Below, in pieces: positions 52,844 to 63,343 of a stretch of DNA of 64,000 nt. A program made the translations under genes and the position numbers. How positions within the stretch are numbered: position 1 is the first letter of the stretch; each line of letters begins with the position of its first letter. The notes under the pieces are model-generated. The model ran no database searches. It was not told the DNA's origin and was given only the letters and a program-made list of their open reading frames with translations. Source of the DNA: Planctomycetota bacterium. Its GTDB lineage: Bacteria; Planctomycetota; UBA1135; GCA-002686595. The stretch is from assembly GCA_016714045.1 (NCBI GenBank), contig JADJNY010000009.1:1-64000 (forward strand), in the 5' to 3' direction.

Positions 52844-54631
52844 TCAGAGTCCGGGCAACACCGCGCCGCCCGCCGACGTCGACTGCAGCCGGCGCACGGT
52901 GCCGTTCGCGCGCCACGCGACGAACTGCGTCGGCCCCGCGGCGGGACCGACGGACAGGAGCACGGAGCCTGTGTGCGTGTAGCCGAACGCCCGACCGTAC
53001 TGGAGTGGCCGCGACGTGAGGAGGCGCGCGCTCCCGCCGTGCGGCAGGCGCCACACGAATTCGCTCCCTCCCTGCGCCGTGACGAACGCGCAGCTCCCGT
53101 CGGGGCCCACGATCGAGCGATCGACGTGCGCCGCGGACGACAGCGGCAGGACGAGGTCGGGGTCGTCGTCGAGGTCGACCGGCACGCTCTGGATCCCGCG
53201 GTCGTCGGGCTCGTCGACCGTCCGCACGGCGAAGAGGACGTCGTCGCCGGCGGTCTCGAGCATGTCGAGGTTCGTGATCTCGCCGAGCAGCTCGTCGAGC
53301 CCTTCGTCCTCGCAGCCCGGCGCCCCGACGCGCAGCAGCCGACCGAGCCCCGCGTTGGGCTCGAACAGGAGGAACGAGCGCGCGCTGCGCGACCACGCGA
53401 CGCGCTGCGGCTCGAGCGCGGGGTAGGTCAGGAACGGCGGCACGGCCTCGCCCGACGTCACCGAGAGGTTGCGCACGCTCGTCGCGCCCGTCGCGGGCTC
53501 GATCGCGGCGCGGAACACGTCCATGCGCCGGAACAGGCTCCCGTTCGCGCCGGGATCCCCGGCGGCGAAGAGCAGCTCGCGCGCGGGCGTGAAGACGAAC
53601 ACGCCGACCTCGTCGAGGTACGGCTCGAAGAGCGCGTCGCGCGTCAGGTGCTCGACGGCCGCGGGCGCGGACTGCGCGGGTGCGGACGCGACGTACAGCT
53701 CGCGCGAGTACGCGTGCCCGATGCCGACGCGCCACGCGCACGCCGCAGCGTCGTCCGACACGGCGAGCCACGGACCGTTCGGCGCGTCGGGGAGGAGCCC
53801 CGCGCCCGACATCGCCGTGGGCTCGTCGCAGAAGCAGCGCGCAGAGCCGCTCGCGCCGAACACGAACGGATGGGCGAGGCCCTGGTCCTCCCCCGCGATC
53901 GTCGCGGCGAAGGCACCGTTCGAGCTTGCGACGATCTCGCGCGCGAACCACGGGGGCGTCGCGGCGTCGAAGGCCACCGGCTGTACGTCGTCGCACGTCG
54001 CGCGGTCGAAGCGCAGGAGGCCGCTCGCGTGCGCCGCCGCGCCGAAGGTCGCGGCGAGCAAGAGGCCCTTGCCGCCGAAGTCGAACGGCGGGAGCGCGCT
54101 CGTGCGCGGCGTCGCCGTGCCGGACTCGACGTCGAGCTCATAGAGGTCGCCGCCGTCCTCGAAGCGCGTCGCGACGAGCACCGACTCGCCGCCGGGCGCA
54201 ACGGCGACGCGCTCGACGAACGGATCCGCGCCCCAGGCGTTCGCGGGCGCTTCGGCGAGGAGCCGCGGCGCGCCGTCCCGATCGATCACGAACCAACCGA
54301 ACGCGGCGTCCGGCGTGCCCTCGGCGCGGACGAAGTGGTAGAGCGATCCGCGCCCCTCGGCGAGGCGCACGCGCGCGGCGCCGGCGACGTCCTCGAAGCG
54401 GCGCGAGCGGTCCTCGTCGAGGCGCTCGAGCGCGGCGCGACCCGCGAGGTCGAAGTCGAGCAGGCGGATGCCTTGGAGGGCGGCGGGGTCCTGCGCGGGC
54501 ACGGTGCCGAACTCGTCGAGCACGCGGATCGAGCCCGTTCCGCCCGGCGCGCCGAGGAAGATGGAGACCGAGCCCGCGAGCGCGGGGAGAGCGAGCGATG
54601 CGAGGGCGGCGATCGACCACGAGAGTTTCAT
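52844..54631 (-). CDS. Secreted beta-propeller-like protein, paralogue of the next gene
   Basis: A 595-residue protein. ATG 54631 with GGAG 6 bp upstream and a signal peptide (LSWSIAALASLALPALAG). It opens with SIFLGAPGGTGSIRVLDEFG, GRGSLYHFVRAEGTPDA and FVERVAVAPGGESVLVAT. Repeated four-strand blade-like units follow (DLYELDVESGTATPRT, ASGLLRFDRATCDDV, YLDEVGVFVFTPARELLFAA, RNLSVTSGEAVPPFLTYP, DDVLFAVRTVDEP). It looks like a WD40/TolB-type propeller and is about 35-45% similar by eye to the 54898 protein. Probably extracellular; no active-site motif. Confidence 0.72.
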   Translation of the reverse strand: MKLSWSIAALASLALPALAGSVSIFLGAPGGTGSIRVLDEFGTVPAQDPAALQGIRLLDFDLAGRAALERLDEDRSRRFEDVAGAARVRLAEGRGSLYHFVRAEGTPDAAFGWFVIDRDGAPRLLAEAPANAWGADPFVERVAVAPGGESVLVATRFEDGGDLYELDVESGTATPRTSALPPFDFGGKGLLLAATFGAAAHASGLLRFDRATCDDVQPVAFDAATPPWFAREIVASSNGAFAATIAGEDQGLAHPFVFGASGSARCFCDEPTAMSGAGLLPDAPNGPWLAVSDDAAACAWRVGIGHAYSRELYVASAPAQSAPAAVEHLTRDALFEPYLDEVGVFVFTPARELLFAAGDPGANGSLFRRMDVFRAAIEPATGATSVRNLSVTSGEAVPPFLTYPALEPQRVAWSRSARSFLLFEPNAGLGRLLRVGAPGCEDEGLDELLGEITNLDMLETAGDDVLFAVRTVDEPDDRGIQSVPVDLDDDPDLVLPLSSAAHVDRSIVGPDGSCAFVTAQGGSEFVWRLPHGGSARLLTSRPLQYGRAFGYTHTGSVLLSVGPAAGPTQFVAWRANGTVRRLQSTSAGGAVLPGL

Positions 54632-54897
54632 CGCGGGCTCCAGGGGTGAGGGGACGGGGCGCGTGGAGCGCGAGGTCGCACGCACGCGAGAAAGGCCGCT
54701 CGGAGTTCCGGCGCGGCCTTCTGTGGTCAGGATCCCACGTGGGGGTGGGGCGCGGGATGAAAGGGCGGTCATGTGGGGCTGGGGCGCGCGGACGCGGCGT
54801 CGCCGGATGGCGATTCGAGGGCTCGACACGCTCCCCGCGACGAGCGCGGGGTGGGCGTGGATGCGCGCGCTGTGCGTGCGGGCTCGTGCGATGTGGC

Positions 54898-56681
54898 TCA
54901 GTGGCCGGCGAGCACGAAGCCGCCCTGGCCGAGCGTTTGGATGCGGGCGGAGGGGCCGCCGGGGCTCCAGTTCAGGACGGCGGCGGCTCCTTGCGCGTTC
55001 ACGAGCGTCACGTGCACGTCTCCGCTCGCGGTCACGTCGGCGAGCGGGCCGGCGGTGACGCTGTGTTGCGCGAGGAGCGCGACCGCGCCCGTGGCGGGGT
55101 GCGCGTGCCACACGGCTTCGTCGTGGCCGTCCGTCGCGACGAGCACGCACGTCCCGTCGCTCCCGACGCTGCCCCGCGCGATGCGCGTGCCCGCGTCGAG
55201 GGGCACGATGAGTTCGGGGTTCGTCGAGAGGTCGAGCGGCAAGCGCAGGAGGCCGCGGAAGCCGGGGCCCGACTGCGCGAGCACGGAGACGAGCAGGTGC
55301 TGCGGCGCCACTTCGAGCAGATCGATCTGGGTCACGTGCCCGGCGAGCTCGCGCAAGCCGCTCGTGCCGCTTTGGACGGCGAGGAGGCGCAGCTCGTTCG
55401 ATTCGCGCTCGAGCGCGAGGTACGCGCTCGACGCTTCGATCCAAGCGAGCTGGGTGAACTCGAGCGTGCCGTACGTGTCGAACGGCGGCACGGCGTCGCC
55501 CGAGGTCAGGGTCAAGTTGCGCAGGTCGAGCGCGCCGTTCGGGCCACGGTCGAGGCTGAAGAAGTCGGCCTCGTGGAACGTGCTCGTGCTCGTCGGCGGA
55601 TCGCCCGCGACGAACAGGAGCCGTCCCGCGGGCGTGAAGACGAAGACGCCGACTTCGTCCAGGTAGTCCTCGAACAGCTCGTCGCGCGTGACGTGCTCGT
55701 CGAGCACGGGGCCGCCGGGCGTCGCGCGCGTGCCGAGCATGAGCTCGACTCCCGTCCATCCCCCCCACGAGCGCGCGCGCCACGCGCACGCGCAGCCATC
55801 GTCGGAGATCGCGAGCCACGGGCCGTTCGGCGCCTCGGGCGCGAGGCCGGCGCCCGAGAGGTCGCCGGGCAAGCTCGCCATGCGCTGCGCATCGCCGTGC
55901 GCGCCGAAAGCGAAGGGATACGCGAGGTGCGGCCCATCGCCCGCGATCGTCGCGACCCACGCGCCGTTCGGGCTCGTCACGACCTGGCGCTCGAACCACG
56001 ACGGCGTCTCGCCGGACGCGAAGCCGACCGGCGTCGCGTCGATCGCCGTCGTGCGATCGAAGCGGAGGATCCCTTCGCGGTGCACCGCCGCGCCGAAGTC
56101 CTTCTGCAGGGTGAGCCCGCGTCCAAGGAAGTCGAGCGGAGCGATCTGGCTCGTGCGCAGGATCGCGGTCGCCCCGCCGAGGTCGACCTCGTACAGATCG
56201 CCCCCCCGCCGCGCGCGGTCGCGACGAGCAGGCCGAGCCCGTCCGGCGCCACCGCGATGCGCGCGTTGAACGGGTCGATGCCCGGGACGACGGCGGGAAG
56301 CTCGATCACGACGCGCGCGATCCGGTCCGCTCCGACGACGAAGAAGCCCCAGGTCTCGCGCGACGTCCCCGCGGCGCGCACGAAGTGGTAGAGCGAGCCG
56401 CTTCCGTTCGGCAGCGACAACCGCGACGCGCCGGGCACGTCGTCGCGCAGACGCGCGCGCGCATCGGAGACGACCTCGAGCGCCGCTCGCGACGAGAGGT
56501 CGAGGTCGACGAGACGGATGTCCGTCAGCTCCGGGAGGTCGATCGCGGGGATCACGCCGCTCTCGTCGTAGACGCGCACGAAGCCCACGCCGCCGGGCGG
56601 ACCCACGAACACGCTGAACGAGCTCCCCCACGCGGGAGCGGCGACGGCGAGGAGAGCGACGAGACGCGTGAAGGGCTGCAT
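54898..56681 (-). CDS. Secreted beta-propeller-like protein, paralogue, one frameshift
   Basis: About 594 residues after correction, almost equal to its 595-residue neighbour. ATG 56681 starts the signal peptide (LVALLAVAAPAWGS), followed by VFVGPPGGVGFVRVYDESG, GSGSLYHFVRAAGTSRE and NARIAVAPDGLGLLVATARG. The frame breaks in a seven-base C run (56201-56207, plus strand); with eight bases ARGGGGDLYEVDLGGAT is continuous. It goes on with AAVHREGILRFDRTT, PAGRLLFVAGDPP, LDLRNLTLTSGDAVPPFDTY and ends IQTLGQGGFVLAGH. Tandem duplicate of the previous gene; same unknown role. Confidence 0.7.
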
Positions 56682-56979
56682 GGGGGGACCTGGGGCCACG
56701 AGGACCCCGAACGAGAGACGAGAGACGGACGGATCGAGACCCCGGAACGCGCAACCCCTGCGCACGAGGAACCGAGCTCGCCGTCGGCCGGCGAGCCCCG
56801 AGTAGGGTGCGCGGAAGCGCGGAATCGCGCAAGGGAGCGGGGCTGCCCACTCGCGGTTGGCGTGGGGCCCTGTGCGGGTTCAACGCCCCGGACACCGTCG
56901 TGCGCCACGCTCGGGCGGCAGTGCCCCGGGCCCGGTTCCCGGCCGCAATCCGGGCCGCTCGAGCAGCTCGCCGAGGCTC

Positions 56980-57279
56980 ACGTTGACGCCCTCCGGTCCC
57001 CGTGCTGTTCCTGCAGAGCGTCAGGCTCGCGAAGGGCGGCGCAGGCTTCACGTTCGGAGACGCACAGCTCAGGGTCGGCCGCTCGGTTCGTGGTCTCGCA
57101 CTGCGCCCAGCCACGGCGAGAGCCGCCGACCTCGGAGCCGGAGCCGCACAGCCGTCGTCGATCGCGCCTCTCGGCGGCACGCGCGTTCATCAGGCGCGCG
57201 ATCGCAACGCGGCGTCGTTCCGCACGAGTGCGACGTTCAACACGACGAACGACGCCGCGGGTCGTGTGGGGCGACTGAG
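56980..57279 (+). pseudogene. Decayed CPCGN-type C-terminal domain
   Basis: Sequence between 56682 and 57671 has no intact gene. Plus-strand fragments match the C-terminal module of the VCBS genes downstream: LTLTPSGP, VLFLQSVRLAKGGAGFTFGD, QPSSIAPL, GGTRVHQARDRNAASFRTSA then TFNTTND, and VVWGD plus stop in a different frame. The cysteines are lost (LRVGRS for LCVGGS, SFRTSAT for SFCTSAT) and there is a frame change, so the copy is dead. Traces may extend upstream to about 56870. Confidence 0.65.
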
Positions 57280-57671
57280 CCGCCCCGCGGCGTGCGCATG
57301 GAGCGCGCGTCGCGGACCGTGACCGCTCCGGCGCGCCGCTTCCACGGCGTGCCGGACGCTCGGCCCGGAACTCGCAAGGGAGCGCGCACCCGAACGCACT
57401 TTCTCGAGTTTCCGACGCACGAAACGCCGTGCGACGACAAGCGCCGTGATCGACGCGGGACGCGATGCTCGTTCCTGCTCGCGGCAGCGCGCGGATCCGC
57501 ACGCTCCATGCACTCGCACCCCCGCCCCCGGGATGCGGCGGCGCCTCACGACACGGCCCGAGGCTTGCCATCGGGGCCCACATCGCACCCGAAGGATCGC
57601 GCCCATCCCCACGCGTTCCATCGGAGTCTCCGCGATCACCACCCGGATCTGGCACGTCCCGAGGACTCGAC
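57280..57671. other. 392-bp upstream region of the first VCBS gene
   Basis: No gene seen. It must carry the promoter of the 57672 gene. Together with 56682-56979 it forms the rest of a ~990-bp stretch without an intact gene. Confidence 0.45.
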
Positions 57672-60299
57672 ATGCTGACTCGACTCTGGAGCGTCACCGC
57701 GCTCTTCACCACGGCCTCTGCGCTCGCCCAGTCGCCTTGCTCGCCCTTCGCCGCGCGCGTCTACGACGCGGGCCCCACGCCCGAAGCGATCGACACCGCG
57801 GACTTCGACGGCGACGGCGACATGGATCTCGTCGTCGCGGACTCCTGCCTCCCGCAAGTGCGCATCCTGTGGAACGACGGCGCGGGCGGCTTCGACGCGG
57901 TCACCGACCTGTCGACGTGGGACCCCGCGCGAACGGTGCTCGCGCGCGACCTCGATGACGACGGCGACGTCGACCTCGTTGCGACCGAAGGCGGCACCGC
58001 GGTTCACGTGCTCGTCTTCACGAACCAAGCGGGAGCGTTCACGCTCGCTCAGCGACTCCTCACGAACGCGAACGGCTTCGACTCCGACCTCGCCGACTTC
58101 GACGGCGACGACTTGCCCGAATTGGTCCTGAGCGCGAGGACGAACTCGAGCGCGACGGAACACGGCTTCTACCTCTATCCGAACGAGGGCGGCTCGTTCG
58201 GCTCCCCCGTCTTCCACTTCATCGGAGGGTCGACGTCGATGTCGGAGGCCGAGGTCGCGGACTTCAATGGCGACCACCGACTCGACGTCGTCGGCCTCTT
58301 CGGCGGCGCGATGTACTTCTGGCTGAACGACCCGATCACCGGGCTGACGCTCTCGGGTGCCGACGGCCATCCGGGTGTGGCCCGCATCTACGCGGCGCAG
58401 ATCGACGAGGACGGCTTCGCCGATCGCGTGCTCCTGCGCTTCGGCACCCAGGACGTCGTGCTGCTCCTGACGACCCAGTCGGGACCGATCACGCTCGCGA
58501 CGTACCCCGCCTACCCCACCGAAGCGCACGTCGTGGACCTGAACGGAGACGGCCACCTCGACCTCCGCATCGCGGCCGACGCGCTCTACGACTACCTGCG
58601 CGTGCCGGGCGGAGCCTTCGTGGCCGCCGGCAGCCACGTCCTGCCCGGTGATTCGTCGCACATCGTCTCCGCCGACTTCGACGGCGACGGCGCCGTGGAC
58701 ACGGCGGCGGCGAGCCCCATCGTCGACTCGCTCGCGCTCGTCCTGTCCAGCGGACCGAGCTACGCATCCGCCCAGCGCTTCGTCGCGGGCCAAGCGACGG
58801 ACCAGGACTTCGCCGACATCGACCAGGACGGCGACCTCGACGTCGTGCGCGCCTCGCCCTCCGGATCGCAGGCTTACCGGAACGCCGCGGGCGACTTCGT
58901 CCCGATCGGCGACGTGCTCCCCGGAGCTCGGCATGCGCGTTTCGTGGACCTCATCCCCGGTGGGTCGCCGGAGATCGTGCTGTACTCACCCGAGACCGTG
59001 CATCTCCGGGTTTGCTCGGCTTCGAACGGAGTCGACTACTCGCCGCTCGGGGCACCGATCGCGAGCACGTTCGGCCACTCGCTCGCCTCCGGGGATTTCG
59101 ACCAGGACGGTCTGCAGGACCTCTTCATCGGCTCCGCGGCTTCCGTCGGCAACACCGGCCCGATCAACTTCCTCAAGGGGCTCGGCGACGGGACCTTTGC
59201 TCCCTCCTCGGCATTCTACGTGATGGAAGACCCGATCGCGGTTCGCCTCGCCGACCTGGACGGTGACACCGACCTGGACATCGTCGCCGCGACGGACGTC
59301 CACTTCGGCGGCCTGATCAACGTGCTCCGCAACGTTGATGGCACGCTCGCTGGACCCGAAGTGGTCGCGAATGACCTCGCAGGCGGTGGGCGCTTTGCGC
59401 TCGGCGATGTCGACCGCGACGGCGACATCGACATCGTCGCTGCTGCGAGCAGCCTGCACGAACTCCACGTTTATGCGAACGACGGCCTGGGTCAGTTCGT
59501 GCGCATTCACACGCTTCCGCTCGACCGCGAGGTGCTCTCGATGGAGCTCGCGCTCGTCGACGGTGACGGCGCGCTCGATCTCGTGACGATCGAGACTTCG
59601 AGCCCGATGCACGTTCCGGGCATGATCGTCGTCCACCGCCGAGGGGATGGGACGGGTGTGTTCGAGATCGCGACGCGGCATGCGATGGGCGAGCTCGGCG
59701 ATCGGCTTGTCGTCCGTGACCTCGAGGGTGACGGTGACGTCGACGTGCTCCTCGTCGATTCAACCAACCCCGCTCGCGACGGCGTCTGGGTGCTCGAAAA
59801 CTCGGGCGCGTGCTCGACGGGCGACGCGCTCTGCGCGGGCGACGGCTCGGGTGCCGCTTGCCCGTGTGGCAACTCGGGATCGGATGGCCGCGGTTGCGCG
59901 AACTCCTTTGACGCGAACGGCGCGGAGCTCTCTGCCGCGGGCGGAGCGCGCGTGTCGAGCGACTCGTTGACCCTCGCGGTCAGCGGTCTCCCGCCGACGA
60001 CCCTCGTGCACTTCCTGCAGAGCGAAGCGCTCGAGAACGGCGGCGCGGGCGTCGCGTTCGGCGACGGGCTCTTGTGCGTCGGCGGTTCGATCCGCCGCCT
60101 CGCCGTGCGCCAGGCGAACGCGGGCGTCGCCCAGCTCGGCGCCGCGGAAGCGCAGCCGAGCTCGCTGGCGGCGCTCGGCCAGCTCCCGCCCGCGGGCGGA
60201 ACGCGCATCTACCAGGCGCGCTACCGCAACGTCGCCAGCTTCTGCACGAGCGCGACGTTCAACACGTCGAACGCGCTGCGCGTCGTGTGGGGTGACTGA
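57672..60299 (+). CDS. Secreted FG-GAP/VCBS repeat protein with CPCGN C-terminal domain
   Basis: An 875-residue protein. ATG 57672 starts a signal peptide (LWSVTALFTTASALAQ). Many FG-GAP/VCBS repeats with calcium-loop motifs follow: DTADFDGDGDMDLVV, ARDLDDDGDVDLVAT, DLADFDGDDLPELVL, VDLNGDGHLDLRIA, ADIDQDGDLDVVRA, ADLDGDTDLDIVAA and GDVDRDGDIDIVAA. These fold into an integrin-type beta-propeller; the C-terminal module (GDGSGAACPCGN, GRGCANSFDANGAELSAAGG, FGDGLLCVGGSIRRLAV, ARYRNVASFCTSATFNTSN, VVWGD) closes the protein. Probably secreted, Ca2+-binding surface protein. Downstream gene is a paralogue. Confidence 0.88.
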   Translation: MLTRLWSVTALFTTASALAQSPCSPFAARVYDAGPTPEAIDTADFDGDGDMDLVVADSCLPQVRILWNDGAGGFDAVTDLSTWDPARTVLARDLDDDGDVDLVATEGGTAVHVLVFTNQAGAFTLAQRLLTNANGFDSDLADFDGDDLPELVLSARTNSSATEHGFYLYPNEGGSFGSPVFHFIGGSTSMSEAEVADFNGDHRLDVVGLFGGAMYFWLNDPITGLTLSGADGHPGVARIYAAQIDEDGFADRVLLRFGTQDVVLLLTTQSGPITLATYPAYPTEAHVVDLNGDGHLDLRIAADALYDYLRVPGGAFVAAGSHVLPGDSSHIVSADFDGDGAVDTAAASPIVDSLALVLSSGPSYASAQRFVAGQATDQDFADIDQDGDLDVVRASPSGSQAYRNAAGDFVPIGDVLPGARHARFVDLIPGGSPEIVLYSPETVHLRVCSASNGVDYSPLGAPIASTFGHSLASGDFDQDGLQDLFIGSAASVGNTGPINFLKGLGDGTFAPSSAFYVMEDPIAVRLADLDGDTDLDIVAATDVHFGGLINVLRNVDGTLAGPEVVANDLAGGGRFALGDVDRDGDIDIVAAASSLHELHVYANDGLGQFVRIHTLPLDREVLSMELALVDGDGALDLVTIETSSPMHVPGMIVVHRRGDGTGVFEIATRHAMGELGDRLVVRDLEGDGDVDVLLVDSTNPARDGVWVLENSGACSTGDALCAGDGSGAACPCGNSGSDGRGCANSFDANGAELSAAGGARVSSDSLTLAVSGLPPTTLVHFLQSEALENGGAGVAFGDGLLCVGGSIRRLAVRQANAGVAQLGAAEAQPSSLAALGQLPPAGGTRIYQARYRNVASFCTSATFNTSNALRVVWGD

Positions 60300-60304
60300 T
60301 CGTC

Positions 60305-60380
60305 CAGCGCTCGGCGCGCGCCGCCCTCGCGGCGCGCGCCCCGAGCGCGCTGCGGGACGGCCTCCGGCGGGCGGAGGCCC
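60305..60380 (+). terminator. Tandem hairpins after the first VCBS gene
   Basis: An imperfect GC stem at about 60305-60352 and a second 8-bp stem at 60359-60379, starting just after the TGA. Neither has a strong T tract; terminator function is inferred from position. Confidence 0.4.
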
Positions 60381-60498
60381 CCCCTGGCCCTCCCACGCCG
60401 GCCACGCCCGTGCCGACGCGACGGAATTCGCCGCACCGCCGGCAACACGGCGCGACGCTCGGGCAAACTGGAGGTCTCCCCTTCCCCAGGAGGTCTCG

Positions 60499-63162
60499 AT
60501 GCCGCGCTCTTCCGTCCTCGTCCCCGGACCGGCCACACTGCCCTTCGTGCTCTTCGCCGCGGCGATCGTCGTCGCGAACGCGTCCGCCGCGCAAGAGTGC
60601 ACGCCGTTCCCCGCGCGCGTCGTCGACGTCGGCTGGGGCCCGGGGCAAGCGCTCACGATCGACCTCGACCTCGACGGCGACCGCGACCTCGCCATCGCGC
60701 AGACCTTCGACGCGCGGGTCGTGCTGTTCACGAACGACGGCGCGGGGCGCCTCGCGCTCACGGGCGACCTCTCGTTCGTCGACGCCGTGTACTCGTTCTC
60801 GATGGCCGACGTCGACGGCGACTCCCTCCTCGACGTCGTCGCGTGGGAGTTTTCCGACTTCACGAACGAGGAGCACCTCACGCTGCGCCGCGGGACCGGC
60901 GTCGCGACGACGCTGCTCTCGGCCCCGATCCAACTGCACGCGTTCACGTGTCCGCCGGCGCTCGTCGACCTCGAGGGCGACGGTGACCTCGACATCGTCG
61001 TCGCGCGCGAGCGGCACGCGCCCGGCGGAGCGGCGCTCGAAGTGCTCGTCGACATCGGCGGCGGCGTCTACGTGCCGAGTTCGGCGCTCCAGGTGCTCGG
61101 CAGCGCTCCGAGCGTCGTCGCCCTCGTCTCGGGCGACGTCGATGGAGACGGCGACGTCGACCTCGCCGCGCGTGTGCAGGGCGTCGGGATGGAGGTCTGG
61201 TCGCAGCTCCCCGGCGGGAGTTGGAGCACGCCGACGGTCACCGGGCCGGCCGGCGACGTCCCTGGCGGGATCGTGAGCGCGGACTTCGACGGCGACGGCG
61301 TCGCGGACCTCGCGGTGCTGCATTCGAGCACCGCCGCGCTCGTCCAGACCGCGACGGCGAGCGCGACGCTCCCCGTCGGACCGCGAGCGCGCGGGCTCGT
61401 CGCGGCGGACGCGGACGGCGACGGCGACACGGACCTGATCGTGCTCGCGGACGGTCTGCAGGTCTGGACGAACCAGTCCGGCGCGTTCACGAGCGGGCCG
61501 GTCCACGCCGTGCCGCCGAGCGCGGACGCGATCGTCGCGGCGGACTTCGACGGGAACCTGCGCGCCGACTTCGCGTCGACGTGCCTCGCCATCGACGCGC
61601 TCGCGCTGCACCTCGGCAACGCCGAATCGGACTACGCTCCGCCGGTGCACGTCGCGACGCCCGCGGTCGCGCGCATCGACGGCGCGGACCTCGACGGAGA
61701 CGGCGACGTGGACCTCCTCGTCGAGCACTCGGGTGCCCTGCCGGACGAGGTACGACGCAACGACGGGCAGGGCGTGTTCACGCCCGTCGCGGTCCTCCCC
61801 GGCGCCGGGCCGTACCGCGTGCTCGACGTCGACGGCGACGGCGTGCTCGACGTCCTCGCACGCGGGACGAGCGCGATCTCGCTCGCGCGCGGGACGGCCG
61901 CGCCCTTCGTGTTCAACGCGTCGTCGATCGCCGTCCCCGCGCCCTTCGTCCGCGGATTCGCGGCGGGCGACCTCGAGCCGGACGGGGACGTCGACCTCGT
62001 CGTCGCCGCCGACTCCGGCGGATCGTCGAACCCGGCGCTCCACGTCTTCCTCCAGGCCGCGGGCGCGTTCGGTGCGCCGACCACGCTCGCGATGCCCATC
62101 GGCGCCGGCGCGGTGGAGTTGCGCGACGTCGACGGCGACGGCGACCTCGACGTGTTCGTCGGCGGCATCCCGCGGCTCGACCTCGTGCGCAACCAGGGCG
62201 CCGGCACGTTCGCGGCGCCCGTTTCGATCCTCGCTCCCGCGTCGAACGTCACGGCGTTCACCGTGGGCGACCTCGACCTCGACGGCGACGTCGACGTGCT
62301 CGCAGGGACGCTGAACCCGCGCGCGCTCACCGTCCTCGCGAACGACGGCGCGGGGAACTTCACCCTCGTCGAGCAACGCGCGACGGCGCACACGCCGTGG
62401 GACCTGCGCCTCGCGCGTCTCGACGACGACGGAGCGCCGGACGTGCTCGTGCTCGAGCACCAGAACGTGCAGCCGTTCAACTCGTGCGCGAGCGTGTGGA
62501 AGAACCGCGGCGACGGCCGGTTCGAGCTCGCGGGTCGGCACTCGCCTGGTCCGCTCAACGGCGCGATCGCCGCGATCGACGTCGATGCGGACGCGCGCCT
62601 CGACGTGCTCCTCGGCGTGGCGCCGTTCGCGGGCACGCCGAGCGGTTTCGCCGTGCTGCGGAACGGCGGGAGCTGCCCCACCGGTGCGAGCCTGTGCGGC
62701 GGCGACGGCAGCGCGACGGCGTGCCCGTGCGCAAACGCGGGCGAGAGCGGGCGCGGGTGCGCGAACTCCGTCGTGCCGGCGGGCGCGAAGCTCGAGGCCG
62801 CCGGGCGCGCGCGCGTCGCGACGGACGACCTCACGCTGACGACGTCGGGGCTACCGCCGACGACGCTCGTGCTCTTCCTCCAGGGCGACGTCCCCGACAA
62901 CGGCGGGATGGGTGCGATCTTCGGCGACGGTCTCTCGTGCGTCGCGGGGACGCTGCGCGTGCTCGGCGTCCGCCGCGCGAACGGCGGCGTCGCCGCGCTC
63001 GGCGCGAACGCTCCGCAGCCCGTTTCGCTCGCGCAGGTCGGCGCGCTGCCGCCGCTCGGCGGGACGCGCTACTACCAGGCGCGCTACCGCAACGCCGCGA
63101 GCTACTGCTCGGCCGCGACGTTCAACACGTCGAACGCGTTGCGCGTCGCGTGGGGTGACTGA
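60499..63162 (+). CDS. Secreted FG-GAP/VCBS repeat protein with CPCGN C-terminal domain, paralogue
   Basis: An 887-residue protein. ATG 60499 with a near-perfect AGGAGGT 5-6 bp upstream and a signal peptide (ATLPFVLFAAAIVVANASA). Repeats contain IDLDLDGDRDLAIA, ADVDGDSLLDVVAW, VDLEGDGDLDIVVA, GDVDGDGDVDLAAR, ADADGDGDTDLIVL, ADLDGDGDVDLLVE, LDVDGDGVLDVLAR and GDLDLDGDVDVLAG, the D-x-D-G-D calcium loops of FG-GAP blades. The C-terminal module (CGGDGSATACPCANAGESGR, GLPPTTLVLFLQGDVPDNGG, ASYCSAATFNTSN, VAWGD) matches the preceding gene. The strong ribosome-binding site suggests high expression. Confidence 0.9.
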   Translation: MPRSSVLVPGPATLPFVLFAAAIVVANASAAQECTPFPARVVDVGWGPGQALTIDLDLDGDRDLAIAQTFDARVVLFTNDGAGRLALTGDLSFVDAVYSFSMADVDGDSLLDVVAWEFSDFTNEEHLTLRRGTGVATTLLSAPIQLHAFTCPPALVDLEGDGDLDIVVARERHAPGGAALEVLVDIGGGVYVPSSALQVLGSAPSVVALVSGDVDGDGDVDLAARVQGVGMEVWSQLPGGSWSTPTVTGPAGDVPGGIVSADFDGDGVADLAVLHSSTAALVQTATASATLPVGPRARGLVAADADGDGDTDLIVLADGLQVWTNQSGAFTSGPVHAVPPSADAIVAADFDGNLRADFASTCLAIDALALHLGNAESDYAPPVHVATPAVARIDGADLDGDGDVDLLVEHSGALPDEVRRNDGQGVFTPVAVLPGAGPYRVLDVDGDGVLDVLARGTSAISLARGTAAPFVFNASSIAVPAPFVRGFAAGDLEPDGDVDLVVAADSGGSSNPALHVFLQAAGAFGAPTTLAMPIGAGAVELRDVDGDGDLDVFVGGIPRLDLVRNQGAGTFAAPVSILAPASNVTAFTVGDLDLDGDVDVLAGTLNPRALTVLANDGAGNFTLVEQRATAHTPWDLRLARLDDDGAPDVLVLEHQNVQPFNSCASVWKNRGDGRFELAGRHSPGPLNGAIAAIDVDADARLDVLLGVAPFAGTPSGFAVLRNGGSCPTGASLCGGDGSATACPCANAGESGRGCANSVVPAGAKLEAAGRARVATDDLTLTTSGLPPTTLVLFLQGDVPDNGGMGAIFGDGLSCVAGTLRVLGVRRANGGVAALGANAPQPVSLAQVGALPPLGGTRYYQARYRNAASYCSAATFNTSNALRVAWGD

Positions 63163-63343
63163 CCCTTCCACCACGGGCTCGGAGCCCCGGCCGACGCACC
63201 ACGCGGCTCGTCGGCAGCGCGCGCGCTCGGTGTTGCAGGGGAACGTGAGGTGGATCGGGTCCCGCGCGACCGAGGTGCTCCGAGCGGGGGTAGGCTGGTC
63301 CATCGGCTCGATGCACTCGCCGAGGACTGCGCAGGAGACCCGC

